A program made the translations under genes and the position numbers. The notes beneath the pieces are model-generated. The model did not search any database. It was not told the origin of the DNA and worked only from the letters and a program-made list of their open reading frames with translations. This document shows, in pieces, positions 16,520 to 24,547 of a DNA stretch of 64,000 nucleotides (the stretch's first letter is position 1; each line of letters starts with the position of its first letter). The stretch is from Aeromicrobium camelliae. GTDB taxonomy: Bacteria > Actinomycetota > Actinomycetes > Propionibacteriales > Nocardioidaceae. The stretch lies in assembly GCF_003850045.1 (NCBI RefSeq), contig NZ_RQJX01000008.1, positions 1-64,000 on the forward strand, in the 5' to 3' direction.

Positions 16520-17779
16520 GTGTCGAAAGAGCACATCGAGGCAGTTGTTATCGGGGCCGGGCAGGCGGGGATAGCGATGAGTGAGCACTTGAGCAACTGC
16601 GGCGTTTCGCATGTTGTTCTCGAGCGGGACCGCATCGCCGAACGATGGCGCTCGCAGCGGTGGGATTCACTCGTCGCGAACGGCCCCGCGTGGCACGATC
16701 GCTTCCCCAATCTGGAGTTCGATGAAGTCGCCCCGGATTCCTTCGCAACGAAGGAACAGGTCGCGGACTACTTCGAGGCGTACGCCAGAAAAATCGGTGC
16801 GCCGGTACGTTGCGGCGTCGAGGTCACGTCGGTCCGGCCGAACGAAGGCCGACCGGGTTTTCGAGTGACGACCTCCGCGGGTGAGTACGATGCTCGGTTT
16901 GTCGTGGTCGCTACCGGGCCTTTCCAACGCCCGTCGATCCCCGCGATCGTCCCAGAGTCCGCAGGCGTTCAGCAGATTCACTCGAGCAGTTATCGCAACC
17001 CGGCGCAACTGCCCAGCGGAGGCGTGCTCGTGGTCGGGGCCGGCTCATCCGGGGTCCAGATCGCCGACGAACTTCGCCGATCTGGCCGCGATGTGTATCT
17101 GTCGGTAGGACCCCACGATCGACCGCCGCGAAGCTATCGGGGACGGGACTTCGTGTGGTGGTTGGGCGTGCTCGGCATGTGGGACGCAGACGCACCGCCC
17201 GCTGGCGCGGAGCACGTCACCATCGCCGTCAGCGGAGCGCGCGGAGGTCACACTGTCGACTTCCGCGAACTTGCCGCGGCCGGTATCGAACTTGTCGGCA
17301 TGACCACGGCCTTCGAGGACGGAGTGCTCCGATTTGCCGGCGACCTTGCAGCGAACATCCAACGAGGTGACGCGAACTATCTCGCACTTCTCGATGCCGC
17401 TGACGACTACATTGCGCGCAACGGCCTCGCATTCCCGGAGGAACCACGAGCCCGTGAGCTCGGCGCACTTCCCGATTGCGCCTCACAGCCGCATCGTGAG
17501 CTCGACCTTCAGGACGCCGGGGTGAACTCGATCGTCTGGGCAACCGGGTTCACGGCCGACTACAGCTGGTTGCACGCGGACGCGTTCGACGAGAAAGGCC
17601 GGCCGCGGCACCGCCGCGGCGTCTCCAGCGAGCCGGGCATCTATTTCCTTGGGCTTCCCTGGCTGTCCCGGCGCGGTTCAAGCTTCATCTGGGGCGTGTG
17701 GCATGACGCAAAGTACGTGGCTGACCACATCGCCACGCAACGGACGTACCTCAGCTATCGAAGCGGAGCCAGCAAGTAG
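16520..17779 (+). CDS. Flavin-containing monooxygenase (FAD/NADPH-dependent, CzcO-like)
   Basis: This 419-residue flavoprotein has an FAD-binding Rossmann motif VVIGAGQAG near residue 10, a second dinucleotide site VVGAGSSGVQIADEL near residue 170, and an ATGF motif (VWATGFTADYSWL) near the C-terminus. This is the layout of class B flavin monooxygenases that oxygenate N or S atoms or ketones. The GTG start at 16520 was chosen because GGAGG lies five bases upstream (16510-16514). It is transcribed away from the LysR gene. In this cluster it could carry out the first oxygenation, giving an intermediate later processed by RidA and the amidohydrolase; that order is inference. Confidence 0.85.
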   Translation: MSKEHIEAVVIGAGQAGIAMSEHLSNCGVSHVVLERDRIAERWRSQRWDSLVANGPAWHDRFPNLEFDEVAPDSFATKEQVADYFEAYARKIGAPVRCGVEVTSVRPNEGRPGFRVTTSAGEYDARFVVVATGPFQRPSIPAIVPESAGVQQIHSSSYRNPAQLPSGGVLVVGAGSSGVQIADELRRSGRDVYLSVGPHDRPPRSYRGRDFVWWLGVLGMWDADAPPAGAEHVTIAVSGARGGHTVDFRELAAAGIELVGMTTAFEDGVLRFAGDLAANIQRGDANYLALLDAADDYIARNGLAFPEEPRARELGALPDCASQPHRELDLQDAGVNSIVWATGFTADYSWLHADAFDEKGRPRHRRGVSSEPGIYFLGLPWLSRRGSSFIWGVWHDAKYVADHIATQRTYLSYRSGASK

Positions 17780-17787
17780 CGGACCGA

Positions 17788-17826
17788 CTCGACGCCGTTC
17801 GCCGCCACGCGGGGAGCGGCGTCGAG
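17788..17826 (+). repeat. Inverted repeat after the monooxygenase gene
   Basis: Arms CTCGACGCCG (17788-17797) and CGGCGTCGAG (17817-17826) pair perfectly across a 19-base loop, starting 8 bases after the stop codon. It may be a first, weaker termination signal for the monooxygenase transcript. No T-run follows. Confidence 0.45.
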
Positions 17827-17892
17827 CTGTATGTCGGCGCCTTGGATCGTGAGGCCGAGGCGGCCACGGCGCTGGCTTCCGCGTACAACGCA

Positions 17893-17927
17893 CGACGCCT
17901 CATCCCCAGCAGAGGGATGAGGCGTCG
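17893..17927. terminator. Bidirectional terminator between monooxygenase and MFS permease genes
   Basis: A perfect 14-bp stem (17893-17906 with 17914-17927) closes a 7-base loop. It lies between two convergent genes, 113 bases after one stop and 53 bases from the other. It probably ends transcription from both sides. Confidence 0.8.
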
Positions 17928-17980
17928 CGGTTCTCGATGACCAGGCTTAGCGAGGGCACACGGCCTCGGATGAGGAACGG

Positions 17981-19306
17981 TCAGGCGGTTGCGCGCTTGT
18001 CGCTCTCATGAAGGAGTTCTCGGCCTCGGGTTTCGGGGATCGTCGATACCGTCACCAGCCCGATGCCGGCGATGACCACCAAGACGAATGCGGGAACGAG
18101 ATCGCTTCCGGTCAGCCCGATCAACCACGTGTTGAGGTAGGGAATCGTTCCGGCGAAGAACGCGCCGGCGACGCTGTATCCCATCGAGAGCCCGCTCTGA
18201 CGGGTGCGAGTGGGAAACAGCTCAGCAACCGTCGAAGCGTGGGTACCCAGAATGAGAGCCAAGATGGCAGCGAGACCGAACGTTGCGGCGAATCCCGTCG
18301 ACAAGGTGCCCTGCTGCATCAACAGGAAGAGCGGAACGGCTGCGAGAGCCAGCAGCACTCCCGCCCCGAGCAGCACAGGCTTTCGACCCACGCGATCCGA
18401 GAGGATCCCGGACAGGGGAATGATCCCGATTGCGGTAAGCGAAGCGACGGATGACAAAAGCGCAGCTTGAGAGCCCGAAAGCCCGACGATCTCCTCCTGG
18501 TACGTGATCAGGTACACGAGGACCACGTAGAAGGTCGAGTTCATGAACGTCTCGATGCCCACCGTCTGGGCGAACTGCCGGCCGTTGCGGCGAAATACCT
18601 CTCGCACTGGCTGCGAGGAAACCGTCTCCAGCTCCGAGATCATGCGGAACTCAGGCGTGTCCTCAATGCGCATGCGGATGTACAGCCCCACGAACGCGAG
18701 GGGGACGGTGATCAAGAAGGGGATACGCCATCCCCAGTCGAGGACCTGCTGATCGGTCAGTGCAACGTGGAGGAGCCACACGACGAACGACGCTGCGAGG
18801 AACCCGAGCACCGAACCGAACTCGATCCATGAGCAACCGAAACCTCGACGCTTGGGTGGCGAGTACTCGGCCAAAAAAGCCGCCGCGGAACCGAACTCAC
18901 CTCCTGCCGCGAGCCCTTGGATGATGCGTGCCACCACGAGGAGCACCGGCGCAAGGATGCCGATCGTGTCGTAGGAAGGAAGGACACCCATCAAGAGAGT
19001 GCCGACGGCCATCGAGATGATGACGATCGACAATGTGATCTTGCGGCCGTACTTGTCCCCGATGTACCCGAACAGGACCGAGCCGAGCGGACGGACGAAG
19101 AAGGCGACCGCGAAAACTGCGAAGACCGCCAAGAGCGCGGCGTTGCCGTCCTGCTCCGGGAAGAAGATCTTGGCGATCGTCGTCGCCAGATACGCGTAAA
19201 GAGCCCAATCGAACCAGTGCACGAAAACACCGACCGATCCTGCGACCAGGCTCCGCCGCAGGCCTTTCTGCATGGTCGGATCGCTGGCTGTCCCCTCGGT
19301 GGTCAT
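17981..19306 (-). CDS. MFS transporter, metabolite:H+ symporter (MHS) family
   Basis: This 441-residue protein has 12 predicted membrane segments. MHS family marks are WFDWALYAYLATTIAKIFFP in the first segment, RPLGSVLFGYIGDKYGRK in loop 2-3, and GLAAGGEFGSAAAFLAEY in segment 5. Members take up organic acids, betaines or aromatic acids with protons. It is convergent with the monooxygenase gene and next to the catabolic cluster, so it is the likely uptake step for the substrate. The start ATG at 19306 has GAGGGG about 7 bases upstream. The substrate itself is unknown. Confidence 0.9.
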   Translation of the reverse strand: MTTEGTASDPTMQKGLRRSLVAGSVGVFVHWFDWALYAYLATTIAKIFFPEQDGNAALLAVFAVFAVAFFVRPLGSVLFGYIGDKYGRKITLSIVIISMAVGTLLMGVLPSYDTIGILAPVLLVVARIIQGLAAGGEFGSAAAFLAEYSPPKRRGFGCSWIEFGSVLGFLAASFVVWLLHVALTDQQVLDWGWRIPFLITVPLAFVGLYIRMRIEDTPEFRMISELETVSSQPVREVFRRNGRQFAQTVGIETFMNSTFYVVLVYLITYQEEIVGLSGSQAALLSSVASLTAIGIIPLSGILSDRVGRKPVLLGAGVLLALAAVPLFLLMQQGTLSTGFAATFGLAAILALILGTHASTVAELFPTRTRQSGLSMGYSVAGAFFAGTIPYLNTWLIGLTGSDLVPAFVLVVIAGIGLVTVSTIPETRGRELLHESDKRATA

Positions 19307-19506
19307 ATGTCCCCTCGCTCGTCGGCGTCGTTCCCACCGCTGGCCAATCCCGGCGGCGTATCGCCCATCGTGATGCGGCCCACACGGATATGTAAAGCGC
19401 GAGTAAACTGGCTACTGAATCTGAAAAATCGATGCCGCGAACGTGGGCGGACCCTGGGATTGACCTCGCCTGAGCCCGCTACTTTGTCGGTCCGCGGCGA
19501 GGACTC

Positions 19507-19722
19507 CTACGAGTCACTCGAGCTGATCAGCCCGAGCCGTCGCGCTTTGAGAAGCGCCGATTTACGGTCGCGAACGCCGAGCTTGGCGTACACGGAGGAT
19601 GCCTGCTTCTTCACCGTGTTGAGGGAAACCGTCTGCGCATCGGCAACCTCAGCAAGAGTCTCGTAGCCGTCCCCGACGCCTGATGGTGGGACGGCTCCCC
19701 GCCGTCGCGATGAGTGTTTCAA
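19507..19722 (-). pseudogene. Remnant of a LuxR-family regulator (C-terminal HTH only)
   Basis: Only about 55 recognisable residues remain: TLAEVADAQTVSLNTVKKQASSVYAKLGVRDRKSALLKA, which is the last two to three helices of a LuxR-type helix-turn-helix. The usual first part of this domain (the L-T-x-R-E-x-x-V-L helix) and any sensor domain are missing. The frame further upstream on the minus strand encodes nothing recognisable. I read this as a decayed regulator beside the accessory catabolic cluster; a functional small HTH protein is less likely. Confidence 0.6.
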
Positions 19723-19868
19723 GCCACTTCTCCTCTTCCCCTATGCCGAGCTGGCGGCGTTTCACGCTGGTGTATGCGCGTCCCGATCCACCGCGTGGAA
19801 CGAGAACCAGGCAAGGTCTATCGGAGGAGTGCTGCGCCTGACTACGGCTCGCATCCTCAAAAGAGCCA

Positions 19869-19891
19869 AATTGGTACGCGAATTGGTACGC
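19869..19891. repeat. Tandem AATTGGTACGC direct repeats (period 12 bp)
   Basis: AATTGGTACGC occurs at 19869-19879 and again at 19881-19891, so the copies share the same face of the helix. A looser third copy may follow. The surrounding stretch 19723-20069 holds no credible gene. The repeat looks like a regulator binding site, possibly for the lost LuxR gene or for a GntR-like factor. Confidence 0.45.
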
Positions 19892-20069
19892 ATGGTGCGC
19901 ATAGCGTGGCGCGGCTCCGAGCGGCACCTGCCGGGAGGCGGTCTCAGTTGGTCGCACGCCTTCCAAGCCCGCGTCTCCACCGCGAGCTCACCCGAAACCG
20001 CGAGGGCTTACTTCGACCCCAAGTCGTCGTCGAGTCGGATGCGATTCGACCTTTCGCCTCAGCGGACGA

Positions 20070-20245
20070 GACCAGTGGTAGCCTGCGGATCGCCAGTCGT
20101 ACCCCGATGGGGGTCAGGGAATCCGGTGCGAATCCGGAACTGACGCGCAGCGGTAAGGGCGACGGGCCGAGCACAACGCCACTGGACGAGATTCTGGGAA
20201 GGCGCTCGGTCCGGATGACCCCGAGTCCGAAGACCTGCTGGCCCT
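20070..20245 (+). ncRNA. Cobalamin riboswitch upstream of the B12-type binding protein gene
   Basis: The conserved cobalamin-aptamer core is present. GGGAATCCGGTGCGAATCCGG leads into ACTGACGCGCAGCGGTAA (about 20118-20155), and the B12-box-like GAGTCCGAAGACCTGCTGG lies at 20223-20241. A P1 stem can form between 20072-20078 and 20235-20241 with two G-U pairs. The element ends about 70 bases before the start of the binding protein gene. Known cobalamin riboswitches repress expression when adenosylcobalamin or another B12 form is bound. The match is by eye to the consensus. Confidence 0.9.
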
Positions 20246-20313
20246 CGCGGCAATCGCCGGGAGGTCACGCCGGGCTCCGCGCACGAGCCCCGACCTCGAA
20301 AGGTGGCGGCTCC

Positions 20314-21342
20314 ATGCCCGCATCCCGTTCTCTCGCATCGATCAGTGCCGCGAGTCTCGTGCTCGCCCTCTCTGCCTGCGCGAGCAGCTCGTCCGAACGA
20401 CTTCAACCGACGAGCGAAGCCGGTTACCCGCGCACGATCGACAACTGCGGTCGCCAGGTGACCATCGAGGCTCCCCCGCGGAGGGCTGTCTCGCTCAACC
20501 AGGGGTCGACCGAGATCCTGTTGTCGCTCGGTCTCGCGGACCGGATGGTCGGCACCGCGACGTGGACCGATCCGGTCCGTGAGAACCTCAAGGTCGACAA
20601 CGCCAAGGTCGAGCGCCTCGCCGACAACGCTCCGTCCTACGAGCGGGTCCTCGAGGCAGAACCGGACCTGGTGACCGCGTCGTTCGCCTCCACGCTGGGT
20701 GAAGGCGGGGTGACGACGCCGGACGCGCTCGAACGTCTCGGTGTGCCTTCGTATCTCTCTCCGGCCGAATGCGCGAAGGACAACGAAGGCGACGACGACG
20801 GCTCGCGGGACGCGCCGCTCGGCATCGAGACGATCTATCAGGAGGTCCAGGAACTTGCCGAGATCTTCGGCGCAGAAGCTGAAGGGCAGGCACTCGTCGA
20901 TGATCTGACCGCTCGCATGGAAGCGGCCGCCGCCCAGGCACCCGAGGATGAGGTCAGCGTCCTGTTCTGGTTCGCGAACTCCGAGTCGCCCTACCTGGCG
21001 GGCTGTTGCGGCGCCCCGGGCATCATCAGTCGCACGCTCGGTCTGAAGAACGTCTTCGACGACACACAGGCGGAGTGGCCGCAAGCGAACTGGGAGACCG
21101 TGGCGCAACGCGATCCGGATGTCCTCGTGATCGGCGACCTGACCCGCAAGAGCCAGACGGCCGAGACCGCCGCGGCGAAGATCGCCTACCTGGAGTCCCA
21201 TCCCGTGACGCGGGAGATGACCGCCGTCGAGGAGCGCCGGTACATCACGCTGACCGGCGCCGCGATGAATCCGTCGATCCGCACCGTGGACGGCGTCGAG
21301 CAGGTGGCGGAGGGCCTGCGCGAGCTCGGGCTCAGCGAATGA
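20314..21342 (+). CDS. Cobalamin-type ABC transporter substrate-binding lipoprotein
   Basis: This 342-residue lipoprotein has a signal peptide with lipobox LSAC (Cys about residue 22) and a helical-backbone (PBP2/BtuF-FepB type) binding domain. Family marks are RRAVSLNQGSTEILLSLGLADRMVGT and, in the second lobe, NWETVAQRDPDVLVIGD. The start ATG at 20314 follows AGGTGG and the riboswitch; a longer open frame upstream would run through the riboswitch and was rejected. B12 as ligand is inferred from the riboswitch; siderophore-type ligands are the alternative. The stop overlaps the permease start by 4 bp. Confidence 0.87.
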   Translation: MPASRSLASISAASLVLALSACASSSSERLQPTSEAGYPRTIDNCGRQVTIEAPPRRAVSLNQGSTEILLSLGLADRMVGTATWTDPVRENLKVDNAKVERLADNAPSYERVLEAEPDLVTASFASTLGEGGVTTPDALERLGVPSYLSPAECAKDNEGDDDGSRDAPLGIETIYQEVQELAEIFGAEAEGQALVDDLTARMEAAAAQAPEDEVSVLFWFANSESPYLAGCCGAPGIISRTLGLKNVFDDTQAEWPQANWETVAQRDPDVLVIGDLTRKSQTAETAAAKIAYLESHPVTREMTAVEERRYITLTGAAMNPSIRTVDGVEQVAEGLRELGLSE

Positions 21343-22361
21343 CGCTCACCACCCGCTCGTGGCTTCTGGGCCTCACCGCCCTCGGCGTGCTCGCCGCGTC
21401 CATCGCGATGGCGGTCACCATCGGCCCCTCGGACCTCGCTGCGCGCGACGCGCTGTCCGTAATCATCGCGAAGACAGGCGGACCAGAGTCAGGGCTCAGC
21501 CGCCTTCAGGAGGGCATCATCTGGGACTTGCGCCTCCCGCGGATCCTGCTGGCCGCCGCTTGCGGAGCCGGCCTCGCAGTCTGCGGAGTGATCCTTCAAT
21601 CGCTGTTGCGCAATCCCCTGGCCGACCCGTTCGTTCTCGGCGTCTCGTCGGGCGCGTCGACGGGGGCGGTCGCGGTCGTCGTCCTCGGCCTCGGCACGGG
21701 TGCGATCGGACTCGCGGGAGGCGCCTTCATCGGAGCTGTGGCCGCCTTCGCGCTGGTGCTCGCCCTGGCCGCGGCTGCCGGGGGGACGACGGATCGCGTC
21801 GTACTCGCCGGTGTGGCGGCGACTCAGCTGTTCTCTGCTCTCACGTCGTTCATCGTGTTCACGTCCGCCGACGCGGAGCAGACGCGCGGAGTCCTCTTCT
21901 GGCTGCTCGGCTCGCTGGCCAGCGCCTCGTGGCGAGACGTCGCTGTCGTCAGCGCCGTGGTGCTCGTCGGTCTCGTCGTGTGCCTCATCGCGGCCTCCTC
22001 ACTCGACGCGTTCGCCTTCGGCGAGAATGCGGCCGCGGCGCTCGGCGTCAACGTCGCCGTATCGCGCCTCGGGCTGTTGCTGATGACCGCGCTGATGACC
22101 GCCGCCATCGTCAGCACGTCGGGAGCGATCGGCTTCGTCGGGCTCGTCCTGCCCCACCTGGCCCGCGTGCTCGTCGGCGTCGGACACCGGCGGCTCGTCC
22201 CCGCCACGGCCGTCGCCGGTGCGATCTTCCTCGTCTGGGTGGACACCGCCGCCCGCACGGTGCTCGATCCGCAGGAACTGCCGGTCGGCGTCGCCACCGC
22301 TCTCGTCGGCGTCCCGGTGTTCGCGTTGATCCTGTTGCAGCGGAGTCGAACGTCGGTCTGA
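21339..22361 (+). CDS. FecCD/BtuC-type ABC transporter permease
   Basis: This 340-residue permease has about ten membrane segments. FecCD family marks are LRLPRILLAAACGAGLAVCGVILQ and the NPLADPFVLGVSSGAS loop early on, and GAIGFVGLVLPHLAR, the ATPase-coupling helix, near residue 265. It partners the lipoprotein encoded just upstream (ATGA overlap). No BtuD/FecC-type ATPase gene follows; the next feature is a tRNA on the opposite strand. An ATPase must be encoded elsewhere or be shared with another system. Control by the cobalamin riboswitch points to vitamin B12 uptake. Confidence 0.88.
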   Translation: MTLTTRSWLLGLTALGVLAASIAMAVTIGPSDLAARDALSVIIAKTGGPESGLSRLQEGIIWDLRLPRILLAAACGAGLAVCGVILQSLLRNPLADPFVLGVSSGASTGAVAVVVLGLGTGAIGLAGGAFIGAVAAFALVLALAAAAGGTTDRVVLAGVAATQLFSALTSFIVFTSADAEQTRGVLFWLLGSLASASWRDVAVVSAVVLVGLVVCLIAASSLDAFAFGENAAAALGVNVAVSRLGLLLMTALMTAAIVSTSGAIGFVGLVLPHLARVLVGVGHRRLVPATAVAGAIFLVWVDTAARTVLDPQELPVGVATALVGVPVFALILLQRSRTSV

Positions 22362-22381
22362 ACCGCGTCCAGGAAGAGTGG

Positions 22382-22455
22382 TGGAGCCGGTGACGGGAAT
22401 CGAACCCGCGTATCTTGCTTGGGAAGCAAGCGCTCTGCCATTGAGCTACACCGGC
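22382..22455 (-). tRNA. tRNA-Gly (anticodon CCC)
   Basis: The minus strand folds into a full cloverleaf of 74 bases with the 3' CCA encoded. The acceptor stem is GCCGGTG paired with CACCGGC, the D-arm begins TAGCTCAATGGCAGAGC, and the anticodon stem CTTGC/GCAAG encloses the loop TTCCCAA. The T-arm has GGTTCGATTCC. The anticodon is CCC, reading GGG. Confidence 0.96.
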
Positions 22456-22528
22456 GTCGACCCCGATCATAGCGACCTCGGGGCTCTGGAGGGCGCAAGG
22501 GAGGCAGCGGCCACGCTACGGTGACGCC

Positions 22529-23278
22529 ATGTCACTCGTGCTGCTGGAGTCCGACGGTCCGGTTCGGACGATCACACTGAACGCGCCGGACCGCCTCAAC
22601 GCGCTGGACATGCCACTCCTGGACGAGCTCCGAGCCGCGGTCGCGACCGTCGCCGACGATGACGAGGCCCGGGTCCTCGTGGTGACCGGTGCCGGCAAGG
22701 CGTTCTGCTCAGGGGCGAACGTCGACAGCCTCTTCGGCGACACGAGTCGGCCCGTCGAGGAACTGCGCGAGCACCTCATGCGCGTCTACAGCTCCTTCCT
22801 CGGCATCCGCGACCTCCAGATTCCGACGATCGCCGCGGTCCACGGTGCGGCGGTCGGGGCGGGCCTGAACATCGCGCTCGCCTGCGACGTCATCGTCGCC
22901 GGGCCCGAGGCGGGATTCGGTCCGACCTTCTCGAAGATCGGCCTGCACCCCGGCGGCGGCTGCACCTGGATGCTCACCCAGCGCATCGGCTCGGCGAACA
23001 CGGCCGCGGCGCTCTACGCCGGCGAGATCATCGACGCTCAGACCGGCCTTCGGCTCGGCATCGCCCAGGAGATCGCGGACGACGCCCTCGCCCGGGCCCG
23101 GGAGCTCGCCGACACCTACGCATCGCGCAATCCGCAGCTCATGGCCGACATCAAACGCTCGGTGCAGATCGCAGCCGACGCCGATCTCGCCGGCTCCCTC
23201 GACTTCGAGTCCTGGGCCCAGGCCGCGTCCCTCAGCAGCGAGGAGTTCGCCGCCTTCGCGGCCCGCTTCCGCCGTTGA
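22529..23278 (+). CDS. Enoyl-CoA hydratase/isomerase (crotonase) family protein
   Basis: This 249-residue crotonase-fold protein has the CoA-binding RLNALDMPLLDEL, the oxyanion-hole CSGANVDSLFGD and AVGAGLNIALACD segments, and GPTFSKIGLHPGGG. In classical hydratases two glutamates do the catalysis: one in the GGGCELA-type helix and one in the QPE-type loop. Here Asn and Phe appear at those places. The pattern is closer to PaaG-type isomerases but also lacks their PDSGG Asp. It may catalyse a different crotonase reaction; the substrate is unknown. It is a single gene followed closely by the phosphatase gene. Confidence 0.85.
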   Translation: MSLVLLESDGPVRTITLNAPDRLNALDMPLLDELRAAVATVADDDEARVLVVTGAGKAFCSGANVDSLFGDTSRPVEELREHLMRVYSSFLGIRDLQIPTIAAVHGAAVGAGLNIALACDVIVAGPEAGFGPTFSKIGLHPGGGCTWMLTQRIGSANTAAALYAGEIIDAQTGLRLGIAQEIADDALARARELADTYASRNPQLMADIKRSVQIAADADLAGSLDFESWAQAASLSSEEFAAFAARFRR

Positions 23279-23328
23279 CGCCCAGACGACCCCTAGGGAA
23301 ACAGCGGGTCGCGGGATACAGTGCGTGG

Positions 23329-24537
23329 GTGGAACCAACCGTGGCGGGCACCCGGACGGCGGGCGCGCACGCTGCATCCGCACATGCCGACCCCGTCGAC
23401 CCCGACATCCTGGCGACCCTCCACGAGGCTCGCCGCCGATTGAGAACGCAAACCGCCTCGCTCCTCTTCGTGAGCGAGAACGGCACCATCCTCGAGCCGT
23501 ACGCCTCGGTCGGCCTCCGCCACACTCTCCGCGCCGCCTCGCGCGTGCCGATGGGCCAGGGATTCGCCGGGCGGATCGCCCTGTCCCGCCAGCCGCTCGC
23601 CCTGTCCGAGGTCACGCGCGAGAACGTCATCAACCCCCTGCTGCGCACGTCAGGCGTCCAGTCCCTGCTCGGCGTCCCCGTCCTGACGCCCTCGCGCCTT
23701 CTCGGCGTCATGCACGTCGGCACCTTCGAGGGTCACGAGTTCACCGATGACGACGTGGCGACCCTGTACGAGTTCGCCCGCCGGGTCGCCGAGATCGCCG
23801 AGCCGACCGGCGTCCACCGCGCCCACGACGCCGCCCTCGTCCTGCAACGCAGCCTCCTGCCCACCACCCCGCGCGACATCGCCGGCCTCGAGACGGCCGC
23901 CCGCTACGTTCCCGCCGAGGGCGACCTCGGTGGCGACTGGTACGACGTCTTCAGCCTCCCCGACGGCTCCGTCGGCCTCGTCATGGGCGACGTCATCGGC
24001 CACGGCCTCCCCGCCGCGGTCATCATGGGACGCCTGCGCAGCGCGCTGCGCGCCTACGCCCTCGACTACTCCCGCCCCGCTGAGGTTCTCGAGCGGCTCG
24101 ATCGCAAGATCCGGCACTTCGAGGACGGCGCGTACGCGACGGTCGTCTATGCGGTGCTGCAGCCCCCGTTCGAGAAGGTCACGTTCAGCTCGGCCGGACA
24201 CTGGCCGCCGCTGATGGCCGCGCAAGGCGAGTCTCCGCAGGAAGTGCCGATCGTGCACGACCCCATGCTCGGCATCGGCGACTTCGAGCGGAAGGAGACC
24301 GTCGTGGAGTTCCCCGAGGGATCCTCGCTGTGCTTCTACACCGACGGGCTGGTCGAGCGGCCTCTCGACCCACACGACCCGCGAAGCCGGTCGACGGACC
24401 GCCAGCTGAACATCGTGCGCACCCACTTCTCCGCGGCGGACGACCCCGAGACGGCATGCAGCCGCCTGGTCGCGAACGCCGTCGGCGACGAGTTCGTCGA
24501 GGACGACATCGCGCTCCTCATCGTCCGTCGCCCCTGA
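23329..24537 (+). CDS. GAF domain PP2C-type (SpoIIE/RsbU) protein phosphatase
   Basis: The protein is about 402 residues from the proposed GTG start at 23329. Residues 30-170 form a GAF sensor domain (TASLLFVSENGTILEP, then SLLGVPVLTPSRLLGVMHVG). After HDAALVLQRSLLP comes the SpoIIE-type phosphatase with metal-binding EGDLGGDWYDVF, MGDVIGHGLPAA and FYTDGLVERPLD. Such proteins dephosphorylate anti-anti-sigma factors or other partners in partner-switching stress signalling. No partner genes are adjacent. The start is uncertain: a TTG at 23275 would add 18 residues and overlap the crotonase gene end, and no clear ribosome site decides. Confidence 0.85.
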   Translation: MEPTVAGTRTAGAHAASAHADPVDPDILATLHEARRRLRTQTASLLFVSENGTILEPYASVGLRHTLRAASRVPMGQGFAGRIALSRQPLALSEVTRENVINPLLRTSGVQSLLGVPVLTPSRLLGVMHVGTFEGHEFTDDDVATLYEFARRVAEIAEPTGVHRAHDAALVLQRSLLPTTPRDIAGLETAARYVPAEGDLGGDWYDVFSLPDGSVGLVMGDVIGHGLPAAVIMGRLRSALRAYALDYSRPAEVLERLDRKIRHFEDGAYATVVYAVLQPPFEKVTFSSAGHWPPLMAAQGESPQEVPIVHDPMLGIGDFERKETVVEFPEGSSLCFYTDGLVERPLDPHDPRSRSTDRQLNIVRTHFSAADDPETACSRLVANAVGDEFVEDDIALLIVRRP

Positions 24538-24547
24538 ACCTCAGAAC

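Noticed and set aside
19714-20313. Extended start for the B12-type binding protein gene reaching back through the riboswitch
   Set aside because: The extension would place 200 unlike residues before a clear lipoprotein signal peptide and would translate the riboswitch.
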